Assembly (NCBI GenBank): GCA_016210925.1
Contig: JACQTF010000055.1
Span: 1 to 37,152 of the forward strand
Reading direction: 5' to 3'
Source of the DNA: Acidobacteriota bacterium
GTDB taxonomy: Bacteria > Acidobacteriota > UBA6911 > JACQTF01
Length of the DNA stretch: 37,152 nucleotides
Made by a program: the position numbers and the translations under genes. The notes under the pieces are model-generated. The model had not been told where the DNA came from and made no database searches. It was given only the letters and a program-made list of their open reading frames with translations. Positions 1 to 7,972 of this stretch are shown piece by piece (the stretch's first letter is position 1; the number at the start of each line of letters is the position of its first letter).

Positions 1-645
1 GTGGGGGTGCTGGGGATCATTTTGGGGGGGTGGGCTTCCAACAGCAAGTATCCACTCATGGGAGCACTCCGGTCGGCGGCCCAGATGGTCAGTTACGAGG
101 TGGCCCTGGGGTTTTCCATCATCGCTGTGCTGCTCATCGCTCGGAGCCTGAGCCTCGTCGAGATCGTTAAGGCCCAACAAAGCATGGGCTGGTGGTTCTT
201 TTTCCTTCAGCCGGTGGCGTTTTTCCTTTACCTGTGGTGCGGCATCGCGGAGACCAACCGGCTCCCGTTTGACCTTCCGGAAGCAGAGTCGGAGCTGGTT
301 GCGGGCTTTCACACGGAGTACAGCGGGTTCCGATTCGCCATTTATTTTTTGGCAGAATATGCCAATATGATCACGATTTCCGCCATTGCAGTCACGTTAT
401 TCTGGGGAGGCTGGCTGCGACCGTTTCCCAACTGGCAGGCGCTGAAGTTTCTGGACGTGATTCCACCGGTGATTTGGTTTACACTAAAGGTGATGGCGTT
501 TTTGTACCTGTACGTGTGGATCCGGGGCACCTTCCCGCGGTACAGGTTCGACCAGCTCATGCACCTGGGGTGGAAGGTGTACCTCCCCGTGGCGATGGCC
601 AACGTGATCGTGACGGGAGCTGTTTTGTTGTTCTTTTACCCATGA
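1..645 (+). CDS. nuoH: NADH-quinone oxidoreductase subunit H (5' partial)
   Basis: This is the C-terminal 214 residues of the complex I membrane subunit that sits at the quinone-binding junction between the peripheral and membrane arms. The reading frame is open from the first base of the window, so the true start lies upstream. Visible family signatures are [20 protein letters not shown] near the front and [20 protein letters not shown] in the middle; the latter is the conserved acidic loop lining the quinone chamber. Several hydrophobic membrane segments follow. It is the first visible gene of a plus-strand nuo operon, and nuoI follows after 64 bases. Nothing looks damaged. The subunit assignment is very secure; only the N-terminus is unseen. 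Confidence 0.97.
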   Translation: MGVLGIILGGWASNSKYPLMGALRSAAQMVSYEVALGFSIIAVLLIARSLSLVEIVKAQQSMGWWFFFLQPVAFFLYLWCGIAETNRLPFDLPEAESELVAGFHTEYSGFRFAIYFLAEYANMITISAIAVTLFWGGWLRPFPNWQALKFLDVIPPVIWFTLKVMAFLYLYVWIRGTFPRYRFDQLMHLGWKVYLPVAMANVIVTGAVLLFFYP

Positions 646-709
646 CGCAGGAGGACCTCGCATCGCTGGTCCCCCGGTTGTTGAGGGGGGCTGGGATCTT
701 GAGGAATTC

Positions 710-1168
710 ATGAAGAAAGTCATCGAACTGCTGAAAAAGATTATCCTCGTGGATCTGCTCCGGGGGCTCTGGATCACGGGCAAATACACGGTGGCGCCCG
801 TTTACACGGAGCAGTATCCCAAGGAGCGGCCCGACGTGGCCCCGCGGTACCGGGGCGCCCCCAAGATGATGGTGGACGATCAAGGCAAGACCACCTGCAT
901 CGCTTGCGACCTGTGCGCCGTCGTGTGCCCGGAGGACTGCATCATCGTCATGAGCACCCGGGATCCGGAGAGCCGGAAGAAGTTACTCACCGACTATATC
1001 TTCGACATGTCCCGCTGCTTGTTCTGCGGCTACTGCGAGGAGGTCTGTCCGACGGATGCAATTCAACTGACCCAGGACTTCGAGACGGCCTGCTATACCC
1101 GGGACGAGATGGTGCTCGATCTGAAGCAACTGGAGGAGGGCATCCACCCAGTTCAGTACACCAGATAA
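710..1168 (+). CDS. nuoI: NADH-quinone oxidoreductase subunit I
   Basis: This is the ferredoxin-like peripheral subunit that carries clusters N6a and N6b and passes electrons towards N2 and the quinone. The 152-residue protein has two CxxCxxCxxxC motifs, with cysteines at 63, 66, 69 and 73 and at 103, 106, 109 and 113. Each is followed by the Pro expected of a 2[4Fe-4S] ferredoxin. The start ATG is supported by a GAGG about six bases upstream (TTGAGGAATTC). The length is usual for the family. It lies between nuoH and nuoJ, as in most bacterial nuo operons, and both clusters look complete. Confidence 0.96.
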   Translation: MKKVIELLKKIILVDLLRGLWITGKYTVAPVYTEQYPKERPDVAPRYRGAPKMMVDDQGKTTCIACDLCAVVCPEDCIIVMSTRDPESRKKLLTDYIFDMSRCLFCGYCEEVCPTDAIQLTQDFETACYTRDEMVLDLKQLEEGIHPVQYTR

Positions 1169-1177
1169 GCCCTTCCT

Positions 1178-1222
1178 GGGCGAAGCAAAGGCTTCGCCCC
1201 TACAGAGGAGATCCGTAGGGGC
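1178..1222. repeat. Double hairpin between nuoI and nuoJ
   Basis: Two overlapping perfect inverted repeats are visible. GGGCGAAGC (1178-1186) pairs with GCTTCGCCC (1191-1199) across a four-base loop. GCCCCTAC (1196-1203) pairs with GTAGGGGC (1215-1222). Because the arms overlap, the two stems are mutually exclusive, like a switch or a compact palindromic repeat (REP/MITE-like). No T-tract follows, so it is not a standard terminator. Confidence 0.7.
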
Positions 1223-1285
1223 GGGGCCCCAAGTATTACCTTTTCTTTCTTTGGCGCACGGCGCATGCCGTGCGCTCAGCACTCT

Positions 1286-1792
1286 ATGGAACAATTGATC
1301 TTCTACTCGCTGGCTGGCGCCACCGTCCTGTTCGGCATGCTGGTGGTGATTGCCCGGAATCCTGTCCACAGCGCGATTTTTCTCATCGGCGCCCTCATGT
1401 GCATCGCCGGCCTGTACCTGCAGATGGGGGCGGAGTTCGTGGGCGGCGTGCAGATTCTGGTTTACGTGGGCGGCGTGATGGTCCTGTTCCTCTTCGTGAT
1501 CATGTTGGTCAACGTCCGGACCGCGGAACGGGTACGCCAGCTGAGCCCCGAGTGGAAGACTGCCCTGTTGTTGGCGGGCGCCCTCTCGGTGGAACTGGTC
1601 TACCTGGTCTTGAAAGGCCCCGGCGTCTTCGCGACCGCAGCCCCGGAGGCGATCCCCGCCCTGCAGGGCAACACCCAAAACGTCGGGGCGGCGCTGTACA
1701 CCAAGTACCTGCTTCCCTTCGAGATTGCCTCGGTGCTGCTGCTGGTGGCCATGATCGGAGCCGTGGCGCTGGCCAGGAGTAGGATGGATTGA
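1286..1792 (+). CDS. nuoJ: NADH-quinone oxidoreductase subunit J
   Basis: This is a five-helix membrane subunit of complex I, 168 residues from the ATG at 1286. An in-frame ATG at 1265 would add seven non-hydrophobic residues (MPCAQHS) and is less likely. The family signature is the glycine-rich third helix, [20 protein letters not shown], which carries the pi-bulge involved in coupling. The sequence ends with a hydrophobic helix and a short basic tail. It follows the double hairpin in the 117-base gap after nuoI and is 10 bases ahead of nuoK. A second nuoJ is present on the minus strand at 33636-34127 and is clearly diverged, so the two are paralogues rather than a recent duplication. Confidence 0.93.
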   Translation: MEQLIFYSLAGATVLFGMLVVIARNPVHSAIFLIGALMCIAGLYLQMGAEFVGGVQILVYVGGVMVLFLFVIMLVNVRTAERVRQLSPEWKTALLLAGALSVELVYLVLKGPGVFATAAPEAIPALQGNTQNVGAALYTKYLLPFEIASVLLLVAMIGAVALARSRMD

Positions 1793-1802
1793 CCCCCGAT
1801 TC

Positions 1803-2111
1803 ATGTCTATGATTCCCGCTTCCCACTACTTGATCCTCAGCGCCTTGCTGGTGACCATCGGGGTCATCGGGGTGCTCACCCGGCGCAACATTCTGATCAT
1901 TTTCATGTCCATCGAGCTGATCCTCAATGCCGCCAACATCAACCTGATTGCCTTCTCCCGGCAGTTGCAGGACGTCATCGGGCAGGTGTTTGCCGTTTTC
2001 GTGATCACCGTGGCGGCAGCGGAGGCGGCCATCGGCCTGGGCATCGTTATCGCCCTCTTTCGAAACCGGGAGACCATCAACGCAGACGAGATTGATCTGC
2101 TCAAAGGATAA
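1803..2111 (+). CDS. nuoK: NADH-quinone oxidoreductase subunit K
   Basis: This is a three-helix antiporter-like membrane subunit (102 residues), homologous to MrpC. The two conserved membrane glutamates are present, in [14 protein letters not shown] (helix 2) and [19 protein letters not shown] (helix 3). These form part of the proton path in complex I. Size and motifs are canonical. The ATG has no strong Shine-Dalgarno sequence and follows the nuoJ stop by 10 bases, consistent with coupled translation. An inverted array of TTCCA-type repeats follows before nuoL. Confidence 0.95.
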   Translation: MSMIPASHYLILSALLVTIGVIGVLTRRNILIIFMSIELILNAANINLIAFSRQLQDVIGQVFAVFVITVAAAEAAIGLGIVIALFRNRETINADEIDLLKG

Positions 2112-2114
2112 CTC

Positions 2115-2190
2115 CAGGAAGGCTGGAAGATTGGAAGGCTGGAAGGATGAAAAACCACTCTTCCACTCTTCCACTCTTCCACTCTTCCAG
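2115..2190. repeat. Inverted heptamer array, TTCCA type (nuoK-nuoL gap)
   Basis: The left arm is a run of GGAAGNN-type units (GGAAGGCTGGAAGATTGGAA and onward). The right arm is four successive copies of the seven-base unit CTCTTCC/A. The arms are complementary, so the transcript can fold into a long imperfect hairpin with a short A-rich loop. The array fills almost the whole gap between nuoK and nuoL. A close relative lies at 34137-34225. Confidence 0.85.
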
Positions 2191-2198
2191 ATTGTGAC

Positions 2199-4262
2199 AT
2201 GGCTGACTATTTCTGGTTGATTCCCCTCTTTCCTGCAGCCGGCTTCGCCCTGGTGGGGCTGCTGGGCCTTTACAGCAACTGGGCCCTCCGGCACAAGCTC
2301 AACAAACGCTTCGTCCACTGGGTGGCGGTAGGGGTCATCGCCGTGTCCTTCTTCCTGTCCTGTGGCGCCGTCATTGACCTCTACGCGGCGCGCCACCAGG
2401 AGTCTCTGGAGAAAGTGTTGTTTGTGTGGATCCCGGCCGGGAATTTGCCCGCGGCCGGGGGCCTGGCGCGGGTGCAGGCGGAATGGGGCTATCTCCTCGA
2501 TCCTCTGTCGGCGGTCATGATCCTGGTGGTCACCGGCGTGGGGTTGCTGATCCATATCTATTCCACCGGTTACATGTGGGAGGACGACGGTTACTACCGC
2601 TTCTTCGCGTACATGAACCTGTTCATGTTCATGATGCTGACCCTGGTACTGGCCAACAACTACCTGTTCATGTTCATGGGCTGGGAAGGGGTGGGTCTCT
2701 GCTCGTATCTCCTGATCGGATACTATTTTGACCGGAAGAGCGCAGGCGATGCCGGCAAAAAAGCTTTCGTCGTGAATCGGGTGGGGGATGCAGGCTTCCT
2801 GGTGGGCCTGATGCTCCTGTTCGTGACCTTCGGAAGCTTTCAATACCGGGACGTCTTCTCAGCGGTCGCGGGCTTCGCTCCCGAGACTGCGGCACTGGGC
2901 GTCCTGTCCCTCATCTGCATCGGCCTGTTTATCGGGGCCACCGGCAAGAGCGCTCAGATCCCGTTGTACACCTGGTTGCCGGACGCCATGGAGGGTCCCA
3001 CGCCGGTCAGCGCCTTGATCCACGCCGCCACCATGGTCACGGCGGGCGTCTACATGGTCGTCCGCAGCAGCCCCTTGTTCGGCCGGGCGCCGAAGGTCAT
3101 GTTCGTCGTTGCAGTGGTCGGGGCGGTCACGGCCCTGTTCGCTGCCACCATTGCCCTGGTGCAGCGGGACATCAAGCGGATCCTGGCTTATTCCACGGTC
3201 AGCCAGCTCGGCTACATGTTCGCCGCGGCCGGGCTGGGTGCCTTCGTAGCCGCTATTTTCCACCTGATGACTCACGCTTTCTTCAAGGCCCTCCTGTTTC
3301 TCGGGGCGGGAAGCGTCTACCACTCCACGCACGAATTGGACGTGATGAAGATGGGCGGGTTGAAGAAGCACATGCCGACCACCTATTGGACGATGCTGGT
3401 GGCCACTCTGGCCATCTCAGGAGCGCCGCTCCTTTCTGGCTTCTTCAGCAAGGATGAGATCCTGTGGCAGGCGTGGAACGTCCACAAGGGGATCTGGCTG
3501 GTGGCCTGGGTGGCAGCCGGTCTCACGGCTTTCTACATGTTCCGCCTGCTCTTTCTGACCTTCCATGGGAAGGAGCGGTTCGACACCCACCACCCTCCTC
3601 ACGAATCGCCGAAAAAGATGACGGTTCCGCTGGTCATCCTCGCGATCCTTGCCGTCATCGGCGGGTACGTGGGACTGCCGGCCATGATCGGGCATCTGAT
3701 CGGTGTGCCCAACCACTTCGAGCATTTCCTGCAGCCCGCGGTGCAGGCACCCGAGGGGGTCGAGCACGCCATCGGCGAATCGGCTTTTCAAGAGTGGATC
3801 GTGACCGTGCTTTCGATCCTGATGGCAGCGGCCGGCTTCTCCGTGGCCTATCTTTTCTATCTGAAGCGGCAGGAACTTGCCGATCGGGCGGCCAAGGCGG
3901 CGCAGTGGGCCCACACCCTGCTGTACCGCAAGTACTACGTGGACGAGCTCTACGACGCCCTGTTTGTGAACCGGGCCAAGGACCTGGGAAACGGTTTCTG
4001 GGCTTTTGACCGCAAGGTGGTGGATGGGCTGGGGGTGGATGGGTCCGGACGTTTGACGCTCTGGTCCGCCACCCTGTCGGGCCTCTTCGATTTGCGCGTC
4101 GTGGATGGGATCGTGAACCTGGTGGGTCGAACGACGGATGCAGGAAGCCGGGCGATGCGCCGGCTGCAGACCGGCCTGGTCCAGCGCTACGCACTGGTAA
4201 TGATCGTGGGGGTCTTCGCGTTTCTGAGCCTGTATCTTTGGTTGTTCCGCGCAGCACCGTGA
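2199..4262 (+). CDS. nuoL: NADH-quinone oxidoreductase subunit L
   Basis: This is the distal antiporter-like proton-pumping subunit of complex I, 687 residues. The family core is clear: LLDPLSAVMILVVTGVGLLIH with the following YSTGYM, MGWEGVGLCSYLLIGYYF, MEGPTPVSALIHAATMVTAG, and LVQRDIKRILAYSTVSQLGY with the conserved Lys. The long C-terminal part (about 520-687) contains the YRKYYVDELYD motif that precedes the lateral helix. It is somewhat longer than E. coli NuoL. The start follows the TTCCA array directly and lacks an obvious Shine-Dalgarno sequence, so its translation may depend on the repeat structure or on coupling to nuoK. A paralogue is at 31374-33266. Confidence 0.97.
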   Translation: MADYFWLIPLFPAAGFALVGLLGLYSNWALRHKLNKRFVHWVAVGVIAVSFFLSCGAVIDLYAARHQESLEKVLFVWIPAGNLPAAGGLARVQAEWGYLLDPLSAVMILVVTGVGLLIHIYSTGYMWEDDGYYRFFAYMNLFMFMMLTLVLANNYLFMFMGWEGVGLCSYLLIGYYFDRKSAGDAGKKAFVVNRVGDAGFLVGLMLLFVTFGSFQYRDVFSAVAGFAPETAALGVLSLICIGLFIGATGKSAQIPLYTWLPDAMEGPTPVSALIHAATMVTAGVYMVVRSSPLFGRAPKVMFVVAVVGAVTALFAATIALVQRDIKRILAYSTVSQLGYMFAAAGLGAFVAAIFHLMTHAFFKALLFLGAGSVYHSTHELDVMKMGGLKKHMPTTYWTMLVATLAISGAPLLSGFFSKDEILWQAWNVHKGIWLVAWVAAGLTAFYMFRLLFLTFHGKERFDTHHPPHESPKKMTVPLVILAILAVIGGYVGLPAMIGHLIGVPNHFEHFLQPAVQAPEGVEHAIGESAFQEWIVTVLSILMAAAGFSVAYLFYLKRQELADRAAKAAQWAHTLLYRKYYVDELYDALFVNRAKDLGNGFWAFDRKVVDGLGVDGSGRLTLWSATLSGLFDLRVVDGIVNLVGRTTDAGSRAMRRLQTGLVQRYALVMIVGVFAFLSLYLWLFRAAP

Positions 4263-4338
4263 TGGAAGGGGCGGGGTGTCCCGTCCGTCGGGTCTGGGAC
4301 AGCCCGGCCGGAGTGGAAGCTCAAAGGAGCGAGGTCCT

Positions 4339-5922
4339 ATGGAATTTTTCATGAAGAACATCCTGAACATCGTGTGCTACCTGCCACTGGTGGGGATGTT
4401 CGTCCTCCTGTTCCTGCGCAAGGAGAACGCCATTCGCTGGACGGCAAACATCTTCGGGTGGGCCGGATTCCTGGCCTCCCTGCCCCTGATCTTCGCTTAC
4501 AACAATCCGCGCTACCTGGACACCGCCACGGGCATGCGCTACCTGTTCCGCACCGATTGGATCCCGTCCATCGGCGTACAGTACTACTTCGGCATCGATG
4601 GCATCAGCCTGCTGCTGATCCTGCTGACCACCTTGCTGGGCGCCATCGCCATCATGTCCTCCTGGACAGCCATTACCACCCGGGTGAAGGAGTACTACGC
4701 GTTCCTCCTCCTGATGCAGACGGCCATGCTGGGCGTCTTCATGGCGCTGGATTTCTTCCTCTTCTACATCTTCTGGGAAGTGATGCTGGTGCCGATGTAC
4801 TTCCTGATCGGAATCTGGGGCACCGAGCGGAAGCTTTACTCCGCCATCAAATTCTTCCTGTACACCCTGGCGGGCTCGGTGCTGATGCTGCTGGGCATCC
4901 TGGCGCTGTACTTCCACCACTACAGCCAGACGGGCACCTACACCTTTGAGATCCTGCAATACCATTCCATCTCCCTGCCCATGGAACTGCAACAGTGGAT
5001 CTTCCTGGCGTTCTTCATCGGGTTCGCCATCAAGGTCCCCATGTTCCCGTTCCATACCTGGCTGCCGGACGCCCACACCGACGCCCCCACGGCGGGCTCC
5101 GTGATCCTGGCGGGAGTCCTGCTGAAAATGGGGACGTACGGGTTCGTGCGTCTGAGCCTGCCCATCATGCCGGAGGCCACCAAGTTTTACCTCCCGTACT
5201 TGATGTGGCTCTGCCTGATCGGGATCATCTACGGGGCCCTGGTGGCCATGATGCAAAAGGACTGGAAGCGTCTGGTGGCCTACTCGTCGGTGAGCCACCT
5301 GGGGTTTGCCATGCTAGGGGTCTTTGCTGCCACCCCCGTGGCCATGCAGGGCGGCGTCCTGCAGATGGTCAATCACGGCATCTCCACGGGGGCTCTCTTC
5401 TTGATCGTGGGTATCGTTTACGAGCGGCGCCATACCCGCATGATCGCCCAGTACAGCGGCCTCTCCCACGTCATGCCCCTGTACGCAGCGGTGTTCATGA
5501 TCATGACCCTGTCCTCCATCGGAATGCCGGCCCTGAACGGGTTCATCGGGGAGTTCATGATCCTCCAGGGCACCTTCGCGGTGGACGAACTGCGGGTCTA
5601 TGCCATCGTCGCGGTCTCGGGGATCGTTCTGGGCGCCGCCTACATGCTCTGGCTCTACCAGAGAACCATGTTCGGGAAGGTGGAGCAACCGGAAAACGAA
5701 CGGCTGGCGGACTTGAACTGGCGGGAGGTCTTCACCTTCGTCCCGCTCATCATCCTGGCCTTCTGGATTGGCTTGTATCCGGCCACCTTCCTCCGATACC
5801 TGGACGAACCGGTCAACAAGGTGGTGGAACGGGTCCGTGGGCCCGAATTCTTTCGCCAGGCGGAGAAAGGCGTCCTTGCAAGAACTCCCTCCAATCCGGC
5901 CATGGCCGTACCATCCAGGTAA
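4339..5922 (+). CDS. nuoM: NADH-quinone oxidoreductase subunit M
   Basis: This is an antiporter-like proton-pumping subunit, 527 residues from the ATG at 4339. That start is preferred over 4276 because AAAGGAGC sits eight to nine bases upstream and the protein then begins with a hydrophobic helix. Signatures are FYIFWEVMLVPMYFLIGIWG (with the key Glu), PFHTWLPDAHTDAPTAGSVI, KDWKRLVAYSSVSHLGF, and MVNHGISTGALFLIVG. Length is normal. It follows nuoL by 76 bases and precedes nuoN. The paralogue at 29843-31351 keeps all of these motifs. Confidence 0.97.
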   Translation: MEFFMKNILNIVCYLPLVGMFVLLFLRKENAIRWTANIFGWAGFLASLPLIFAYNNPRYLDTATGMRYLFRTDWIPSIGVQYYFGIDGISLLLILLTTLLGAIAIMSSWTAITTRVKEYYAFLLLMQTAMLGVFMALDFFLFYIFWEVMLVPMYFLIGIWGTERKLYSAIKFFLYTLAGSVLMLLGILALYFHHYSQTGTYTFEILQYHSISLPMELQQWIFLAFFIGFAIKVPMFPFHTWLPDAHTDAPTAGSVILAGVLLKMGTYGFVRLSLPIMPEATKFYLPYLMWLCLIGIIYGALVAMMQKDWKRLVAYSSVSHLGFAMLGVFAATPVAMQGGVLQMVNHGISTGALFLIVGIVYERRHTRMIAQYSGLSHVMPLYAAVFMIMTLSSIGMPALNGFIGEFMILQGTFAVDELRVYAIVAVSGIVLGAAYMLWLYQRTMFGKVEQPENERLADLNWREVFTFVPLIILAFWIGLYPATFLRYLDEPVNKVVERVRGPEFFRQAEKGVLARTPSNPAMAVPSR

Positions 5923-5923
5923 C

Positions 5924-6007
5924 GGTCAATGGTGAACGGTAGTCCACTGTTACTGGTTGAACGATTGGTTTCGACCATTGACCCTTGACCAATGACCTTT
6001 GACCATT
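5924..6007. repeat. Inverted heptamer array, TGACCAT type (nuoM-nuoN gap)
   Basis: GGTCAATGGT (5924-5933) is perfectly complementary to ACCATTGACC (5974-5983). The right arm continues as further units, TTGACCAATGACCTTTGACCATT. The array fills most of the nuoM-nuoN space. It has the same design as the TTCCA and GGTTTCA arrays in neighbouring gaps but a different unit sequence. Confidence 0.8.
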
Positions 6008-6028
6008 ACGTTTGAGGGAAATGAGCTG

Positions 6029-7534
6029 ATGGAAAACCTGATGGGTTTCACCAGCACGGCGGAGGTGCTGAGGTACCTGCGGCAAAATAGCGCTGCCATC
6101 GGGCCCGAGATCATCCTGACCATTTGGGCTGTGGGAGTCCTGATCGTGGACCTGGTGAACCCGTTGAACAAGCGCTTCTGGCTGGGGCTGTTCTCCCTGC
6201 TGGGGATTGGCTTCGCCGGCTTTAACCTGTACCGGCTCCACGGCATCGAGGGCACGGCGTTCAGTCAAATGGTCGTCCTGGACCCCTTCGCCTGGTTCTT
6301 CAAGGTCATCTTTCTGGTCGCCGCCGCCCTGGTGGTCCTGATCTCGTTGAAATACTTGGACATCGAGGAGGCCCAGCACGGGGAGTACTATGCCCTGATC
6401 CTGTTCGCTACCATCGGCATGATGTTCCTGGCCTCGGGCATCGACCTGATCATGATCTTCGTGGGCCTGGAACTGATGGCCATCTGCGAGTACGTGCTGA
6501 CCGGTTACCTGAAGTTCCGTCCGCGCTCCGCCGAGGCGGCCATGAAGTTTTTTCTCCTGGGGGCGTTCTCCACGGGGATCCTGCTGTATGGGATGTCACT
6601 GCTCTATGGCCTGAGCGGCACCACGAGCCTGCAGGGGATCTCCGATGCTCTCTCGGGGGTCTCCTCCAACCAGCCGGCCCTGTTGCTGGCCACGATCCTG
6701 CTGGTCGCGGGCCTGGGTTTCAAGGTCGCCGCCGTGCCTTTTCACATGTGGGCGCCCGACACGTTCGAGGGGGCCCCCACCACCATCACCGCCTTTATCT
6801 CCGTGGGCCCGAAGGTAGCCGGCATCGCCGTCCTGCTCCGCATCTTTGTCCAGTCCATGGAGACGGTGCGGAGCGACTACACCGTCCTGGTGGCCTTGAT
6901 CGCCATCTTAACCATGGTGTGGGGCAACGTGGCGGCTGTCACCCAGAACAATGTCAAGCGCCTGCTGGCCTACTCCAGCATTTCCCACATCGGATACGTG
7001 CTGGTGGGCGTGGTCGCCGGTCCCGAGAGCAACGGGGTCTTCGCGGCGTCCTATTATCTTTTCGCCTACGCGTTCATGAACCTGGGCACGTTCGCCATCG
7101 TGGTCTTGATGCGGCGCCAGGAGATCCAAGGGGAGGAGGTGAACGACTTCAACGGGCTTTTCTTCAAGAGTCCCGGCGTCGCTCTCCTGATGCTGATCTT
7201 CCTGGCGGCTCTGGCGGGCATTCCTCCCACGGCGGGGTTCGTAGCCAAGTTCTTCATCTTCTCCGCCGTCATCGATGCATACTTCCGCACCACGGACTCG
7301 CTGATGGCCGTGCTGGCGGTGATCGCAGGCCTCACCACCATCATCGCCTTGTTCTATTACTGGCGCATCGTCAAGGCGATGTTCCTCACCGAGGCTACCG
7401 ACCAGGTGCAGACGCGCCTCACGCCCGCCATGACCGCAGCCCTGGTGGTGACCCTGGTGTTTACCATCCTGGTGGGCATCTATCCTGGCCCCTTTGTGGA
7501 GCTGGCCCGGGCGGCGGCTGCCCCTCTTCAGTAA
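6029..7534 (+). CDS. nuoN: NADH-quinone oxidoreductase subunit N
   Basis: This is the third antiporter-like pumping subunit, 501 residues from the ATG at 6029. A GAGGGA lies upstream; the in-frame start at 5999 would place the N-terminus inside the repeat. Motifs include FVGLELMAICEYVLTGYLKF with the conserved Glu, PFHMWAPDTFEGAPTTITAF, and QNNVKRLLAYSSISHIGYVL with the pumping Lys. It is the last nuo gene of this operon. Its TAA abuts the left arm of a CCCCGCACCTA palindrome that ends at the start of atpZ, so complex I and ATP synthase genes appear to be joined in one transcript. Confidence 0.97.
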   Translation: MENLMGFTSTAEVLRYLRQNSAAIGPEIILTIWAVGVLIVDLVNPLNKRFWLGLFSLLGIGFAGFNLYRLHGIEGTAFSQMVVLDPFAWFFKVIFLVAAALVVLISLKYLDIEEAQHGEYYALILFATIGMMFLASGIDLIMIFVGLELMAICEYVLTGYLKFRPRSAEAAMKFFLLGAFSTGILLYGMSLLYGLSGTTSLQGISDALSGVSSNQPALLLATILLVAGLGFKVAAVPFHMWAPDTFEGAPTTITAFISVGPKVAGIAVLLRIFVQSMETVRSDYTVLVALIAILTMVWGNVAAVTQNNVKRLLAYSSISHIGYVLVGVVAGPESNGVFAASYYLFAYAFMNLGTFAIVVLMRRQEIQGEEVNDFNGLFFKSPGVALLMLIFLAALAGIPPTAGFVAKFFIFSAVIDAYFRTTDSLMAVLAVIAGLTTIIALFYYWRIVKAMFLTEATDQVQTRLTPAMTAALVVTLVFTILVGIYPGPFVELARAAAAPLQ

Positions 7535-7638
7535 GCCCCGCACCTATTCGCATCATGGTTGTCAAGAAGGCGGGAAGCTCATACGAGCCGAGGCTGATGA
7601 TTCACGGGTTACTTAGTCTGCGCGAATAGGTGCGGGGC
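7535..7638. repeat. CCCCGCACCTA palindrome, copy A (nuoN-atpZ gap)
   Basis: Perfect 17-bp arms are visible: GCCCCGCACCTATTCGC (7535-7551) and GCGAATAGGTGCGGGGC (7622-7638), with a 70-base spacer. The left arm begins at the base after the nuoN stop and the right arm ends at the base before the atpZ ATG (7639). The right arm supplies AGGTG at Shine-Dalgarno distance, and the left arm supplies its complement CACCT. Copies B and C are at 7849-7905 and 36528-36584. Confidence 0.9.
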
Positions 7639-7848
7639 ATGACGAAGCGGAACGTTTACAAGATCATCTCGGATCTCTCCGCCATCATCTTTTTGATTCC
7701 CACCAACATGGCGGCCGGCGGCTTGCTGGGATACTACGTGATCGATCCCTGGCTCGGGACCTATCCCTGGTTCACACTGCTGTTCGTCCTCATCGGCGGA
7801 GGCGCAGGCCTCTACCAGACCTACCAGCTTGTGAGCAGACAGCGATGA
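7639..7848 (+). CDS. atpZ: AtpZ/AtpI-family ATP synthase accessory protein
   Basis: This is a small 69-residue membrane protein with two hydrophobic segments: residues near 15-35 (LSAIIFLIPTNMAAGGLLGY) and near 45-60 (PWFTLLFVLIGGGAGLYQTY). The pattern of a GGLLGY-type turn, then DPWLGT, then a GxxxGxYQTY end matches the AtpZ-like family that sits ahead of ATP synthase Fo genes and is thought to help assembly or ion supply. The ATG at 7639 is preferred, since the GTG at 7630 lies inside the repeat arm. Shine-Dalgarno function would come from the repeat (AGGTG, spacing 6). Its position before atpI and atpB supports the call. Confidence 0.7.
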   Translation: MTKRNVYKIISDLSAIIFLIPTNMAAGGLLGYYVIDPWLGTYPWFTLLFVLIGGGAGLYQTYQLVSRQR

Positions 7849-7905
7849 CCTCGCACCTACCCTCTTCTCCGCAACTTTCCCGCAATTTGTTTAGTAGGTG
7901 CGGGG
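7849..7905. repeat. CCCCGCACCTA palindrome, copy B (atpZ-atpI gap)
   Basis: The left arm CCTCGCACCTAC (7849-7860) follows the atpZ TGA directly. The right arm GTAGGTGCGGGG (7894-7905) is complementary with one mismatch. As in copy C, the right arm runs into GTGACG, here opening a 20-codon reading frame (7905-7967). Confidence 0.85.
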
Positions 7906-7967
7906 TGACGCCACCGGGACTCGTGCCGTTCCAACTTAATCATCACGCTCCTCGGCACAGGAGATGA
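7905..7967 (+). CDS. Possible leader peptide ahead of atpI
   Basis: A 20-codon frame starts at a GTG formed by the right arm of repeat copy B. An AGGTG (7897-7901) in the same arm lies close upstream. It ends in a TGA at 7965-7967 that overlaps an ATG at 7964 and lies five bases before the better atpI start at 7973. The peptide (VTPPGLVPFQLNHHAPRHRR) has no recognised homology. Its interest is positional: in copy C the same GTGACG is the start of ubiE. It could be a leader that couples translation into atpI, or chance. Confidence 0.3.
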   Translation: MTPPGLVPFQLNHHAPRHRR

Positions 7968-7972
7968 AACAG

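Noticed and set aside
671-695. CCCCC/GGGGG stem before nuoI as a terminator
   Set aside because: Only five pairs, no T-run, and it lies inside a continuous nuo operon.
2115-2190. Heptamer arrays as CRISPR repeats
   Set aside because: Units are only seven bases, lack unique spacers, and form inverted rather than direct arrays. No cas genes are present.
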